Counted from the stretch's first letter, positions 23,696 to 32,404 are shown. The stretch is 64,000 nucleotides of DNA from Pleomorphomonas sp. T1.2MG-36 (GCF_950100655.1 NZ_CATNLY010000051.1:310001-374000); one strand, 5' to 3'. Translations and numbers: made by a program. The notes: generated from the letters alone by a model not told the origin.

Positions 23696-24970
23696 TCAAC
23701 GCACGGCGGGCGGCATGCCGGCCAGCGAGGTGAGCGGCTGGGACACCTGGTTCAGGAGATAGTCCGACTTCATCTCCTCGCCGAGCGACAGGGTCAACAG
23801 CTGGGCGATCTCGTGCTCGTGCAGCTGGATGGCCATGTTGCGGGCCGCCGTGTAGGCGGCGATCTCGTAGTGCTCCACCCGCTGGGCCACGCCGATCAGC
23901 GCCAGGTCGGCGAAGGCATCGGGGTTCTGCTCGCCCTTCTTGACGATCTCCTCGCTCTCTTCGACGAGGCCGCGCATGCCCTTGGACACCTTGGCGCTGG
24001 ACGAGCCGCCGAGCGCCTTCAGCGCCTCGGTGAGCCGGTCGACCTGGGTGTTGGTTTCCCTGAGGTGGAACTCGAACAGGTCCTTGAGCTGCTGGGTGTT
24101 GGCGGCTTTCGCCATCTTGGGCAGCGCCTTGACGAGCTGCTGCTCGGCGCTGAGCAGGTAGCGCAGGTCCTCGATCAGCATCTGGCGCAGGGCATCGGCG
24201 TCCTTGGTGTCGCTGGTGACGGCGGCGACGTCGCTACCCTCGGGCGCCGCGCCATCGCCCTCAAGGCCCATGAAGGCCCTGGCCTCGACCATTTCCCAGT
24301 TGTCGCCCTCGTTCCACGGGCCGCGCGCGTCCACCTCGCCAAGCTGGCCCTCGCCGGTCGACTCGTTGAAATACTGGTTGACCAGCCGGGGCGTCGGGGC
24401 GATGCGGCCGACCATCAGCGGCGGCTTGCCCATGCTTTCCAGCGCCAGCGCGAAGGCCTTCATGTGGGTGATCTCGCGCGTCATCAGGAACTGCAGCGCA
24501 TCCTTGGTGCCGGGGTCGCGGCAGAAGTCGATCAGCCGCTCGTAGACGATCTTGGCGCGCGCCTCGGCGGCGATGTTGCTGCGGAGGTCGACGTCGAGCT
24601 CGCCGGTGATCTTGAGATAGTCGGCCGTCCAGGGATTGCCCATGGAGTTGAACAGGTTGACGCCGCCGCCGCCGGCAATGGCGATCAGCGGATCGGCTTC
24701 GGCATCCTCGCGCACCGACTTCATCGGCTTCAAATGCATGCGGGCCAGCGTGCCGACGATCTCAAGGTGGCTGAGCTCTTCCGTGCCGATGTCCATCAGC
24801 AGGTCCTTGCGGGCGGCATCCTCGCAGTTGAGCCCCTGGATGGAGTATTGCATCGCGGCCGCGAGCTCGCCGTTGGCGCCGCCGAATTGCTCCAGCAGCA
24901 TGTTGCCGAAGCGGGGATCGGGCTCGTCGACCCGCACGGTGTACATCAGCTTCTTGACGTGGTGGTACAT
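23696..24970 (-). CDS. Manganese catalase fused to a DUF892 (YciF-like) ferritin-like domain
   Basis: A 424-residue fusion. Residues about 1-215 are a dimanganese catalase: the four-helix ligand motifs E-LAAAMQYSIQ, GTEELSHLEIVG and REITHMKAFALAL, then the usual PPLMVGRIAPTPRLVNQYFN tail near 240. After an acidic linker (about 250-285), residues about 285-424 form a second helical bundle of DUF892/YciF type (MLIEDLRYLLSAEQQLVKALPKMAKAA, VEHYEIAAYTAARNMA). Catalase converts hydrogen peroxide to water and oxygen; DUF892 proteins are ferritin-like and stress-induced. The two are usually separate genes. Start 24970 gives MYHHVKKLMYTVRVDEPDP. Confidence 0.9.
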   Translation of the reverse strand: MYHHVKKLMYTVRVDEPDPRFGNMLLEQFGGANGELAAAMQYSIQGLNCEDAARKDLLMDIGTEELSHLEIVGTLARMHLKPMKSVREDAEADPLIAIAGGGGVNLFNSMGNPWTADYLKITGELDVDLRSNIAAEARAKIVYERLIDFCRDPGTKDALQFLMTREITHMKAFALALESMGKPPLMVGRIAPTPRLVNQYFNESTGEGQLGEVDARGPWNEGDNWEMVEARAFMGLEGDGAAPEGSDVAAVTSDTKDADALRQMLIEDLRYLLSAEQQLVKALPKMAKAANTQQLKDLFEFHLRETNTQVDRLTEALKALGGSSSAKVSKGMRGLVEESEEIVKKGEQNPDAFADLALIGVAQRVEHYEIAAYTAARNMAIQLHEHEIAQLLTLSLGEEMKSDYLLNQVSQPLTSLAGMPPAVR

Positions 24971-25128
24971 GAAGATCTCCCTGGGCGGCCTCGGAGACGA
25001 CGCGCCGCGTGGGGCTACAATCGTGGGGTCTGCCGATTGTTCCGACAAAACCGGCCGAGGCGGGCGGGAACATCTCCCGGCCTTCGGCCGTTCGATCCCT
25101 CCATGGATCCGGAGCAAGGGACACGGCG

Positions 25129-25998
25129 ATGTTCGACGGCTTCACGCTGGAGACGGTGAAACTTCCCGAGGTGAGCCTCAGGGTGCGCCACGGCGGCTCC
25201 GGCCCGCCGCTGCTGCTCCTGCACGGCCATCCGAGGACGCACACCACCTGGCACCGGGTGGCGCCGCTCCTAGCCCGTCGTTTCACCGTGGTCTGTCCCG
25301 ACCTCCGGGGCTTCGGCAAGTCGTCGAAACCGGCCGACGCGACCGATCACGAGTGGTCGTCCAAGCGCGCCAAGGCGCGCGACTGCGTCGACCTGATGCG
25401 CCACCTCGGCCATTCCGCCTTCCACCTCGCCGGCCACGATCGCGGCGCCTACACCGCCTTCCGCACCGCCATGGATCACCCCACCAAGGTGATGAAGCTC
25501 GCCGTGCTCGACGGCGTGCCGATCCTCGACGCGTTGGCCCGCTGCGACGCGCGCTTCGCCGCCCGCTGGTGGCACTGGTTCTTCTTCGCCCAGCCCGACA
25601 AGCCCGAGCGGGCCATTCTCGCCGATCCCGACGCCTGGTACGGCGGCTCGCCCGAGGCGATGGGCGGCGACAACTACAGGGATTATCGCGCCGCCATCCA
25701 CGACCCCGATGTCGTCAGGGGCATGCTGGGCGACTATCGCGCCGGCCTCTACGTCGACCCGATGCACGACCTCGACGACCAGGAAGCCGGCCGCAAGCTG
25801 CGCTGCCCGGTCCACGTCGTCTGGTCGAAGAAGGACGACCTCGAGGAACTCTACGGCGACCTCCTCGCCCTCTGGCAGCCTTGGTCGAAGCTGCCGGTGA
25901 CGGGAGCCGGCATCGACTGCGGCCACCACATGGCCGAGGAGGCGCCGGAGGCGCTGGCGGCGGAGCTGGAGGGGTTCTTCTTGGGGGAGTTGGAGTAG
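25129..25998 (+). CDS. Alpha/beta hydrolase, haloacetate dehalogenase-like
   Basis: A 289-residue hydrolase. LHGHPRTHTTWHRVAPLLA gives the oxyanion region, DLRGFGKSSKP follows, and AGHDRGAY places Asp (residue 104) at the nucleophile position, as in fluoroacetate and haloacetate dehalogenases. The later YRAG and the DCGHHMAEEAP His motif also match. Such enzymes hydrolyse haloacetates, though many homologues have other or no dehalogenase activity. Start 25129 was chosen for the compact MFDGFTLETVKL opening. It is divergent from the catalase gene. Confidence 0.85.
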   Translation: MFDGFTLETVKLPEVSLRVRHGGSGPPLLLLHGHPRTHTTWHRVAPLLARRFTVVCPDLRGFGKSSKPADATDHEWSSKRAKARDCVDLMRHLGHSAFHLAGHDRGAYTAFRTAMDHPTKVMKLAVLDGVPILDALARCDARFAARWWHWFFFAQPDKPERAILADPDAWYGGSPEAMGGDNYRDYRAAIHDPDVVRGMLGDYRAGLYVDPMHDLDDQEAGRKLRCPVHVVWSKKDDLEELYGDLLALWQPWSKLPVTGAGIDCGHHMAEEAPEALAAELEGFFLGELE

Positions 25999-26029
25999 GG
26001 AACATCGCCGGCGCCACTATCATCAGGCG

Positions 26030-26180
26030 CCCTATATGAGCCGATCGCTTTGTTCTGCCTGAGGTCCCCGCCTGCGCGGGGATGACAGCATGATGGATGC
26101 GCTATCCATCTGTCTCATATATATAATTCTTCTGTCATCCCCGCGCAGGCGGGGACCTCAGGCAGGATAGAGCCCAAGGG
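26030..26180. repeat. Short inverted-repeat derivative (GGTCCCCGCC arms)
   Basis: GTTCTGCCTGAGGTCCCCGC faces CGGGGACCTCAGGCAGGAT about 75 bases later, with ATATATAATT between. The arms match those of the long elements but the conserved core is missing. Confidence 0.75.
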
Positions 26181-26195
26181 ACCTATAGCGCTCCC

Positions 26196-26585
26196 CTATC
26201 TCCCATCCTCCCAATCCCTCGTCGCCTCCGCCGCCGCTTCCGGCCCGTCGCAGATCAGGATCAGGCGGTTGTGGTGATCCGAATACTGGGTGAGGATGTT
26301 GACGCCCGCCTCTGCCAGCGCCCTCGCGATGGCGCCGAGCTGGCCGGGCGTGCCCTGTTTCAGGCGGCGGATCAGCGGGCGGTGCATGGCGACCACCGGA
26401 ATGCCCGCCGCCTCGGCCGCCCGGCGCGCCGCTTCGCCGTCCTTGAACAGGAAATGCGCCACGGCGCGTTCGCCCTCGGTGAACACGCCGCCGCCCTCGA
26501 AGGACACGCCGGCGCGGCCCATGGCCTCGCCGAGATCGGCCAGGGCGCCGGGGCGGTTGGCGAGATCGAACTCCACGTCAAACAT
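26196..26585 (-). CDS. ACT-domain protein
   Basis: A 129-residue protein containing two ACT-like halves: MFDVEFDLANRPGALADLGEAM and, later, GTPGQLGAIARALAEAGVNI followed by LILICDGP. ACT domains bind amino acids and usually regulate metabolic enzymes. The start at 26585 excludes an Arg-rich 8-residue extension. Downstream of an ABM gene and on the same strand, separated by a degenerate family B palindrome (26609-26652). Confidence 0.82.
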   Translation of the reverse strand: MFDVEFDLANRPGALADLGEAMGRAGVSFEGGGVFTEGERAVAHFLFKDGEAARRAAEAAGIPVVAMHRPLIRRLKQGTPGQLGAIARALAEAGVNILTQYSDHHNRLILICDGPEAAAEATRDWEDGR

Positions 26586-26652
26586 GCTGTTCCTCTGTCT
26601 TCTTGCCACGCAATTCCGGACGCAAAACCGGCGGCCACTTTTGCTGGAATTG

Positions 26653-26997
26653 CTAGGTGTGAAACTCTCGGCTGTCGGCAGGCGCTTCGGCTCGCTCGGT
26701 CATGCCGTAGTCGCGCAGCACCTCGGCAACGCGCAGGCGATAGCCGGCGAACACGTGGTCGCGGCCGGCGGTTTGTGCCCGGCGGTGCTCGGGGAGGGCG
26801 CGCCATCGGGCGACGGCCGCCTCGTCACGCCAGAAGGACAGCGACAGCAGCCGGCCCGGCGTCGTCAGGCTCTGGAACCGCTCGATGGAGAGAAAGCCGT
26901 CGATCTCCGAGAGCAGCGGCCGGAGCTCGGCCGCCCAATCGAGATATTCGCCCTTGGCTTCGGCGGGCACGTCCACTTCGAAAATCACTGCGATCAT
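26653..26997 (-). CDS. Antibiotic-biosynthesis-monooxygenase (ABM) family protein
   Basis: About 114 residues with the ferredoxin-like ABM fold pattern: IAVIFEVDVPAEAKGEYLDWA, then FLSIERFQSLTTPGRLLSLSFW and DEAAVARWR. Family members include heme- or quinol-modifying monooxygenases and uncharacterised dimeric enzymes. The start at 26997 (MIAVIFE) is preferred; ATG 27003 and 27021 are in frame. It is divergent from an ArsR regulator whose operator overlaps the shared promoter, so regulation by that protein is likely. Confidence 0.8.
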   Translation of the reverse strand: MIAVIFEVDVPAEAKGEYLDWAAELRPLLSEIDGFLSIERFQSLTTPGRLLSLSFWRDEAAVARWRALPEHRRAQTAGRDHVFAGYRLRVAEVLRDYGMTERAEAPADSREFHT

Positions 26998-27160
26998 CGG
27001 CATCTCCTTTTGTCCTGGCATGCCAATTCGCGAAGATGCTGACGCATCCGCTCATTGAGATCATTGCCGATTTCTCATTGCGTCAGGGGCATGAGAAACC
27101 GGCAAATGGAATACCCAGAGGCATTGCAATGCCCTTGGTATAGGCGACTGGCGCGCGACG

Positions 27161-27184
27161 ATGGTTCGGCTATCATCGAACCAT
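27161..27184. promoter_or_regulatory. ArsR-type operator overlapping the regulator's start codon
   Basis: ATGGTTCG (27161-27168) and CGAACCAT (27177-27184) form a perfect 8-base dyad with an 8-base spacer. The right half includes the first bases of the ATG at 27183, so repressor binding would block its own translation start region. Confidence 0.7.
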
Positions 27185-27848
27185 GAGAGAAGGCCCCGAC
27201 ATCGCCCGCATCGCCGCCCTGGTGGCCGACCCGGCCCGCAGCTCCATGCTGCTGGCGCTGATGGACGGCCGGGCGCTGACCGCCACCGAGTTGTCCGGCC
27301 TTGCCGGCGTCACCAAGCAGACGGCGAGCGGCCATCTGGCCAAGCTGGTCGACGGCGAGGTGCTGGCCGTGGAGGCGCAGGGGCGGCACCGCTATTTCCG
27401 TCTGGCCGGCGCGCATGTGGCGGCGCTGATCGAGGCGTTGATGGTGTTCTCGTCGGATGCCGCCCCGCCGGTGCGCACTGGGCCGAAGGAGCCGGCACTG
27501 AGGAAGGCGCGCGTCTGCTACGATCATCTGGCCGGCGAAATGGGTGTGGCGCTCTACGACCGGGCGCGCGAGGCCGGTTGGCTGGCCGAAGACCTCGGCG
27601 TGACGGAGGCGGGCTGGTCGCGCTTCTCCGCCATCGGCGTGACGCCGGACAGCCTGCCGCGCAGCAACCGCCCGCCGTGCCGCGCCTGCCTCGACTGGAG
27701 CCAGCGGAGGCACCACCTCGCCGGGCTGATCGGCAAGGCGACGCTGGATCGGCTGTTCGCGCTCAGTTGGGCAAGGCGGCTGCCGTCGTCCCGCGTGGTG
27801 GCGTTCACGCCGGAGGGCGAGCGGCGGTTTCGCGAGTGGATCGGGTAG
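27183..27848 (+). CDS. ArsR/SmtB-family transcriptional regulator
   Basis: A 221-residue regulator. The N-terminal winged helix (residues about 5-85) has ARSSMLLALMDGRALTATEL, VTKQTASGHLAKLVDGEVL and a GRHRYFRLAG wing. The C-terminal 110 residues contain KARVCYDHLAGEMGVALYD and PPCRACLDWSQRRHHLAG, typical of the longer ArsR subgroup found beside ABM-type genes. The Cys residues could sense metal or redox but this is inference. It is divergent from the ABM and ACT genes and probably represses both itself and them. Confidence 0.88.
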   Translation: MREGPDIARIAALVADPARSSMLLALMDGRALTATELSGLAGVTKQTASGHLAKLVDGEVLAVEAQGRHRYFRLAGAHVAALIEALMVFSSDAAPPVRTGPKEPALRKARVCYDHLAGEMGVALYDRAREAGWLAEDLGVTEAGWSRFSAIGVTPDSLPRSNRPPCRACLDWSQRRHHLAGLIGKATLDRLFALSWARRLPSSRVVAFTPEGERRFREWIG

Positions 27849-27849
27849 G

Positions 27850-28012
27850 GGAGGCCGATATCGGCGTTGCGCTCCATTCTGCCTGAGGTCCTGCGCCTTC
27901 GCGCAGGATGACAAAATTATATAACAAAAACATATACATAGATTGTCATTCTGCGCGAAGGCGCAGAACCTCGGGCAGGAAAGGGCTCAAGGGAACTATA
28001 GAGCTCCATTCC
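27850..28012. repeat. Short inverted-repeat derivative (CCTGCGCCTTCGCGCAGGATGAC arms)
   Basis: GCGCTCCATTCTGCCTGAGG and CGCAGAACCTCGGGCAGGA face each other, with each half containing a smaller hairpin (CCTGCG/CGCAGG). It fills the gap between convergent genes and could act as a terminator. Confidence 0.7.
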
Positions 28013-28759
28013 CTACAGCCCCCGGTCATCCAACGTCGACGTCAGCGATTTGAAGCGCCTCAGCACGTCGCCGGCATAGGGGTTCGACGCCAGGATGGCG
28101 TGGCGGACTTCCGGGGCGTCGTTCCTGACCATGTCGACCGCCGACATCAGCAGCTCGAAGCTCCTTGTGGTGAGGCGCGTCGGGTGGAGGTCCATGCGGG
28201 TGAGCAGGCTGGCCACCAGATGGGTCAGGCCCTGCACCTCGGCGGCGTCGCGGTCGTGCTGTTCCGGCGTCGTCAGGATGACGTCGAGGCCGAGCCGGCG
28301 GCAGAAGGCGGCGACGCGGAAGCGCCGGCCGCGCAGCGGGCAGATGGCGATGCGCGCCCCCCGGAGCCCCGCGCGGGCGCTGACCGGGCCGAACAGCGGG
28401 TGGGTGGCGACGATCTCCACGTGGTCGGGCAGCATCTCCAGCATGATGGCGGCCGGCTCGACCTTGACGCTGCCGACGTCGAGCACCAGCGCGCCGGGGG
28501 TGAGGTGCGGCGCCAGCCGCGACGCCACGCCGGCCATCTCGCTCACCGGCACCGCCAGGACGACGACCGGGCAGGCGGCGGCGGTCTCGAACGGCACGAG
28601 TGCAACGCCCAGCGCCTCGGCGCGGGCCGCGTCGGGCGCGATGTCGTGGGCGAGGATCGGGGCATAGGCGCGCAGATGCTCGGCCATCAGTTGCCCGAAG
28701 GCACCAAAGCCAATGATGCCCACCGGCACATCGGATCGTCTCATGGGAGCGTCTGGCAT
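28013..28759 (-). CDS. Prephenate/arogenate dehydrogenase-like protein
   Basis: A 248-residue NAD(P)-dependent dehydrogenase. The Rossmann motif is VGIIGFGAFGQLMAEHL. TyrA-like segments follow: PLFGPVSARAGLRG (the H-P-x-x-GP region, ATHPLFGP), and the helical EVQGLTHLVASLLTRM. TyrA converts prephenate or arogenate in tyrosine synthesis. This length (no chorismate mutase or ACT domain) is on the short side, so a related role in another pathway is possible. Start 28759 has a GAGG ribosome site. Confidence 0.82.
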   Translation of the reverse strand: MPDAPMRRSDVPVGIIGFGAFGQLMAEHLRAYAPILAHDIAPDAARAEALGVALVPFETAAACPVVVLAVPVSEMAGVASRLAPHLTPGALVLDVGSVKVEPAAIMLEMLPDHVEIVATHPLFGPVSARAGLRGARIAICPLRGRRFRVAAFCRRLGLDVILTTPEQHDRDAAEVQGLTHLVASLLTRMDLHPTRLTTRSFELLMSAVDMVRNDAPEVRHAILASNPYAGDVLRRFKSLTSTLDDRGL

Positions 28760-28990
28760 GACATCCTCGCACTGGCGACGCCGCCAGGGCTGGTGTCCGT
28801 CCACTTCAACCGCTGGTCAGGCCGCGGTTGAAAAAGCAAATGATGCCCTCGCCGCTATGTCAGCAGCGCGTAATACAGGCCCGAAAGAGACTGGCCGGAA
28901 AGGGGCAGGGTCACCATCATGGTCGTGCGATAGCAACTGGCCCGTGCCAAGTCAATGACGCGGGCGAGATGCGCAGACGGTTCTCGCTCC

Positions 28991-29033
28991 GCAGTCGCTT
29001 ATCCGAAAAGTCTGCAACTTTTCGGACGAATGC
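28991..29033. repeat. Palindrome family D, intergenic copy
   Basis: CCGAAAAGTCTGCAACTTTT is the core, flanked by GCAGTCGCTT on the left and GGACGAATGC on the right. It abuts the stop codon of the following minus-strand gene. Confidence 0.75.
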
Positions 29034-29651
29034 TCAGGAGTTGTCGAAGACGAACATCGGGCTCATCCGGACGCGTTCCATCACCGCGTCGGGGTCGGAC
29101 AGCTTACCCAGCGGGATGAGGAAGACGACGTCCGGCAGCTTGCGGCTCGGCCCGAGCACGATCTGCAGCCAGCCGTTCCGCTCGAAGATGACGTCGATCT
29201 TCTCGCTGTCGTCATAGGCGGCGGAAAAGCGGACCTCGTCCTGCACCAGTTCGAAGCCGTCCTCGCCGAACCTGGCTTCGCTCCGGACGCTGTCGCGACC
29301 CTTGAAGATCCGCTTGTCGAACGCCTTGATCACCGACTTGCGCGACACCCTGCGGGTGACGCCCATCTTCTTCATGGTGCGTTTGATCCACCAGTCGCTG
29401 ATCTGGTAAAGGCCGCCGAAGACGAACAGCGCGGCAAAGCCGATCTGCATGAATGGCGGCCGGTCGAGCACGATACCCGTCACCACGATCGGCAGCCCCA
29501 GGATGATCGAGACCAGCCGGAGCTTGCGCCAGAAGCCCGTCTTCCTCTCGACGATCTCCGCCGATGCGTCGCGCTGATCCAGCATGGCGTTCAGCACCTC
29601 GTCGCGTCGAAGCGTGAAGCTGCCAGTGCCGATCGTCTGGTCTCGGTCCAT
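29034..29651 (-). CDS. YcxB-like membrane protein
   Basis: A 205-residue protein with two adjacent transmembrane segments (residues about 45-90: VSIILGLPIVVTGIVL and MQIGFAALFVFGGLYQI), followed by a soluble C-terminal domain ending SPMFVFDNS. The arrangement, and the C-terminal part with RFSAAYDDSEKIDVIFE and the late LIPLGKLSDPD, resemble YcxB-like proteins of unknown function. The start at 29651 gives MDRDQTIGTGSF. Confidence 0.65.
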   Translation of the reverse strand: MDRDQTIGTGSFTLRRDEVLNAMLDQRDASAEIVERKTGFWRKLRLVSIILGLPIVVTGIVLDRPPFMQIGFAALFVFGGLYQISDWWIKRTMKKMGVTRRVSRKSVIKAFDKRIFKGRDSVRSEARFGEDGFELVQDEVRFSAAYDDSEKIDVIFERNGWLQIVLGPSRKLPDVVFLIPLGKLSDPDAVMERVRMSPMFVFDNS

Positions 29652-29827
29652 CAATCCTCTCCGGTCGGGCAAGCGATTCATCCATCATACGCATTTTATC
29701 GTATAAATGGCAAATTGCTCAATAAAATCATGGGTATGATTTTTCATGCCGTGCAAAGGCGCCCGTCTCCGGCCCGAGAAGGCCCGCAATCCCATGGAGG
29801 CGTGTCGTTGCCGAGCGTCGGCGCTTT

Positions 29828-30634
29828 CTAGCGCTCCGCGACCAGGGCCGGCGCGACGGCGCTGTCGGCGAGGAACTTCCGGAAATCGGCTTCCGTGCCG
29901 TAGAAAACGTTGCGGTCGGCGTTGCCCTTGACGCCGGCGACGCGGCCGGTCGAGCTGTACTGCCAGAAGTGCCAGGGGCGGTCGCCATAGGCCTCCTTCG
30001 GCTTGACGGCGGTGGAGCGCACCCACAGCGGATAGCGCTCGAAGGCGCCGACCAGTCGGTCGCGGTAGAAGTCGACCGAGGTGTAGATCACCGGCCGCTT
30101 GCCGTAATAGGCCTCGACGGTGTCGAGGAAGGCCTGCATGTCCCGGTAGATGTCGGCGGCCGGCGGGCGCTTGGTGCAGGTGGGCGAGGTGGGCGTCCAC
30201 TCGATGTCGAGCACCGGCGGCAGGGCGTTGGCGTCGCGCGGCACGTTCTGGATATACCAGGCCGCCTGCTCGGCGCCGGGGCGGCAGTGGTACCAGAAAT
30301 GGTAGGCGCCGCGCAGCACGCCGGCCCGCGCCGCGCCGACGTAGTTCTCGGCAAAGCGCTGGTCCACCCGGTCGCCGCCCTCGGTGGCCTTGATGTAGGC
30401 AAAGCGGATGCCGTCGCCCTTCACGGCGCTCCAGTCCACCGTCTCCTGGAAATAGGACACGTCGATGCCCTCGATGGTGTCCTTCGACGGATGCCGGATC
30501 TCGAAGGTGTCGCCCCGGAAGTGCGGGGTGGCGCGCACCGGCCCATCGTCGAAGGTGAGCGCCGAACATCCGGCGATCAGCCCGGCAAGCGCCAGCGCGG
30601 CCGAGCGAACGAGAAACGAGCGATAGAAGGCCAT
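29828..30634 (-). CDS. GH25-family muramidase lipoprotein
   Basis: A 268-residue lysozyme-like hydrolase. The N terminus is a lipoprotein signal: LALAGLIAGC with Cys23 as the lipidation site. The GH25 domain shows GIDVSYFQ with the first catalytic-site Asp, FAYIKATEGG, YHFWYHC and VLDIEW (acidic pair), ending with WHFWQYSSTGRVAGVKG. It should cleave the N-acetylmuramic acid-(1,4)-N-acetylglucosamine bond of peptidoglycan from the inner face of the outer membrane or the periplasm. Start 30634 places the lipobox correctly; longer frames upstream do not. Confidence 0.92.
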   Translation of the reverse strand: MAFYRSFLVRSAALALAGLIAGCSALTFDDGPVRATPHFRGDTFEIRHPSKDTIEGIDVSYFQETVDWSAVKGDGIRFAYIKATEGGDRVDQRFAENYVGAARAGVLRGAYHFWYHCRPGAEQAAWYIQNVPRDANALPPVLDIEWTPTSPTCTKRPPAADIYRDMQAFLDTVEAYYGKRPVIYTSVDFYRDRLVGAFERYPLWVRSTAVKPKEAYGDRPWHFWQYSSTGRVAGVKGNADRNVFYGTEADFRKFLADSAVAPALVAER

Positions 30635-30744
30635 CGACAAAACCTTGAAAGACGAAACGCGACGGTGGAACCGTCGCGAAGCCCAAGCATCCCAGCAGAT
30701 GGATAAGGATTTGTTAACTACGACGAGGGGGAGGAGCGGGCCTT

Positions 30745-31020
30745 TCAGCCGAAGTAGTATCTGTAGCGGGTGAGAATGAACAAGGCGATCACCCAGGCTA
30801 GGAAACATCCCCACTTAATATAGCTTAGCCTGTTGTACGCTCTCATGAACTCCGGGTTCCGATATAGCCTGTCCGATGCAATGTACATTGCCAAACCGGG
30901 GCCGGGGACGCGCCTTGCTTTCGGGTCGTATTGCAGGATCAGATTATTCTCCTTGGCGTTGTAGATGATGAACCCGATCATCGGCGCAAGGAAGCTGAAT
31001 GCGGCAATGTATTTACCCAA
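30745..31020 (-). CDS. Small membrane protein with TTG start
   Basis: A 91-residue protein with two predicted transmembrane helices (YIAAFSFLAPMIGFIIYNA and IKWGCFLAWVIALFIL) joined by a basic loop (DPKARRVPGPG). The TTG at 31020 was chosen because AGAGGAG sits seven bases upstream; the longer start at 31086 lacks such a site and adds unlikely residues. The family is not recognised. It is upstream of the muramidase gene on the same strand. Confidence 0.55.
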   Translation of the reverse strand: MGKYIAAFSFLAPMIGFIIYNAKENNLILQYDPKARRVPGPGLAMYIASDRLYRNPEFMRAYNRLSYIKWGCFLAWVIALFILTRYRYYFG

Positions 31021-31181
31021 GGTTGCGCTCCTCTGTTTGTTCACAGAATAGGTGAGCCTGAGTGCTAGCGGAAGGGGGCGGACCATGGGCGCCGCCTTGA
31101 CGAAGAGAGCGGCTGCGTGTTGCTTGTCGTAATCTGTAGTTCACAGCTACTGGCGTCATCGACATGGCGAAGGAGGTCTGA

Positions 31182-31478
31182 ATGGAACTCTCGACGACCA
31201 AATGGGACCCCGCCGAGTTCCTGACCAGCGACGAGGCGGTTGCCGCCTACCTTGAAGCCGCCTTCGAGGATGGCGACCCGAAGATGATCGCCGTTGCCTT
31301 GGGCGACATCGCCAAGGCCAAGGGCATGTCGGCCATCGCGAGGGAAGCGGGGGTGACGCGCGAGGCGCTTTACAAGTCGCTGAGCGACAGGGGCGACCCC
31401 AAGCTGTCGACGCTGATCGGCGTGATGAAGGCGCTCGGGCTGCGGTTCACGGTGACGAAGGCGGACGAGGCCGCCTGA
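31182..31478 (+). CDS. HigA-like antidote protein, apparently without its toxin
   Basis: A 98-residue 'addiction module antidote' protein: KWDPAEFLTSDEAVAAYLEAA, ALGDIAKAKGMSAIAREAGVTREALYKSLS (helix-turn-helix) and PKLSTLIGVMKALGLRFTV. Partners are RelE/HigB-type toxins encoded just upstream. Here only a short upstream in-frame tail, D-M-A-K-E-V-stop, remains before this ATG; that ending is typical of such toxins, and an in-frame TAG lies eight codons before it. The antitoxin therefore seems to be an orphan. Confidence 0.8.
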   Translation: MELSTTKWDPAEFLTSDEAVAAYLEAAFEDGDPKMIAVALGDIAKAKGMSAIAREAGVTREALYKSLSDRGDPKLSTLIGVMKALGLRFTVTKADEAA

Positions 31479-31497
31479 CCGGCGATTGGCCGGGGTG

Positions 31498-32403
31498 TCA
31501 CCGCCCGTATCTGCGGATCGTTGCGCGGAACAGGGCGCGGTCGGCGCGGGAGAAGTAGAGCCAGATGTGGCCGCCGGCGATCACCACCGAGGCGGCGAAG
31601 GCGATGTCGGTGGCCAAGCGGTTCGGCGAGGGCGGCGGGGCGATCAGCGGCTCGATGCAGCGGTCGATCACCTTGCGATATTCGGCATCGAAGGCGATCC
31701 AGCCGATGCGCCAGCGGGCGTCCTCGGTGGCGCCGTTGTAGAACATCACCGGCTGGTTCTTGTCGGTGGTGAGCAGCGGGCCGGTCGAGAGGTGGAAGTT
31801 GTCCCACATGCCCTCGCGCGGCGCGAAAGGCTGGCGCTCGTGCTGCCAGGGGCCGTCGACATCGGGCCCGGTGGCGAGACCGATCAGCGAGGCGCCGTTC
31901 GCGGCATACTCGTAGAACATCCGCCAGCGGCCGGCCTTGGTGCGGTCGACGGTGGCTTCCTTGACGTTGCCCTCGGACGGGGTCGAGGCCATCGCCACGC
32001 CCTTCTTCTTGAGGTGCTCGATGCCGGGACCGGCCGCATAGAGCATCTCGCCATGGCGGCCGTCGGCGGCGACGCCGGTGTAGTAGACGACATAGCCGCC
32101 GTCGGGCAGTTGAACGACCGTCGGGTCCTCGCAGCCGCCGGCATCCTCCGGCCCCGGACCGGGCGCGATCGCCGGCCTGTCGGTGGCGGTGAAGGTCAGC
32201 CCGTCGTCGCTTTTGGCGTACCAGATGGTGCCGGTGTCGCCCGTCTCGCCCATGCGCGGCACGGCGCGCACCATCATCCTGTAGTCGTGGTCGTGCGGCC
32301 CCTTCCACACGTATGGGCTCATCAGGTCGCGCTGGCTGATCGCATCGGGGCCGTGCACGATCACCGGCTCGATATTCTCGACGTTGAAATCGACTTCTGC
32401 CAT
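31498..32403 (-). CDS. GH130-like glycosidase/phosphorylase
   Basis: A 301-residue five-bladed beta-propeller enzyme by sequence pattern. The GGCEDPTVVQLPDGGYVVYY region is the hallmark of the GH130 beta-mannoside phosphorylase and related families; also present are YRMMVRAVPRMGETG and PVMFYNGATEDARWRIGW. GH130 enzymes phosphorolyse or hydrolyse beta-mannosides. It is immediately downstream of the SDR gene (one base between), so they form an operon likely for sugar metabolism. Confidence 0.75.
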   Translation of the reverse strand: MAEVDFNVENIEPVIVHGPDAISQRDLMSPYVWKGPHDHDYRMMVRAVPRMGETGDTGTIWYAKSDDGLTFTATDRPAIAPGPGPEDAGGCEDPTVVQLPDGGYVVYYTGVAADGRHGEMLYAAGPGIEHLKKKGVAMASTPSEGNVKEATVDRTKAGRWRMFYEYAANGASLIGLATGPDVDGPWQHERQPFAPREGMWDNFHLSTGPLLTTDKNQPVMFYNGATEDARWRIGWIAFDAEYRKVIDRCIEPLIAPPPSPNRLATDIAFAASVVIAGGHIWLYFSRADRALFRATIRRYGR

Positions 32404-32404
32404 G

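Noticed and set aside
28805..29033. Possible short gene upstream of the prephenate-dehydrogenase-like gene
   Set aside because: The open frame runs through the family D palindrome and into the opposite-strand gene; no coding signal of its own.
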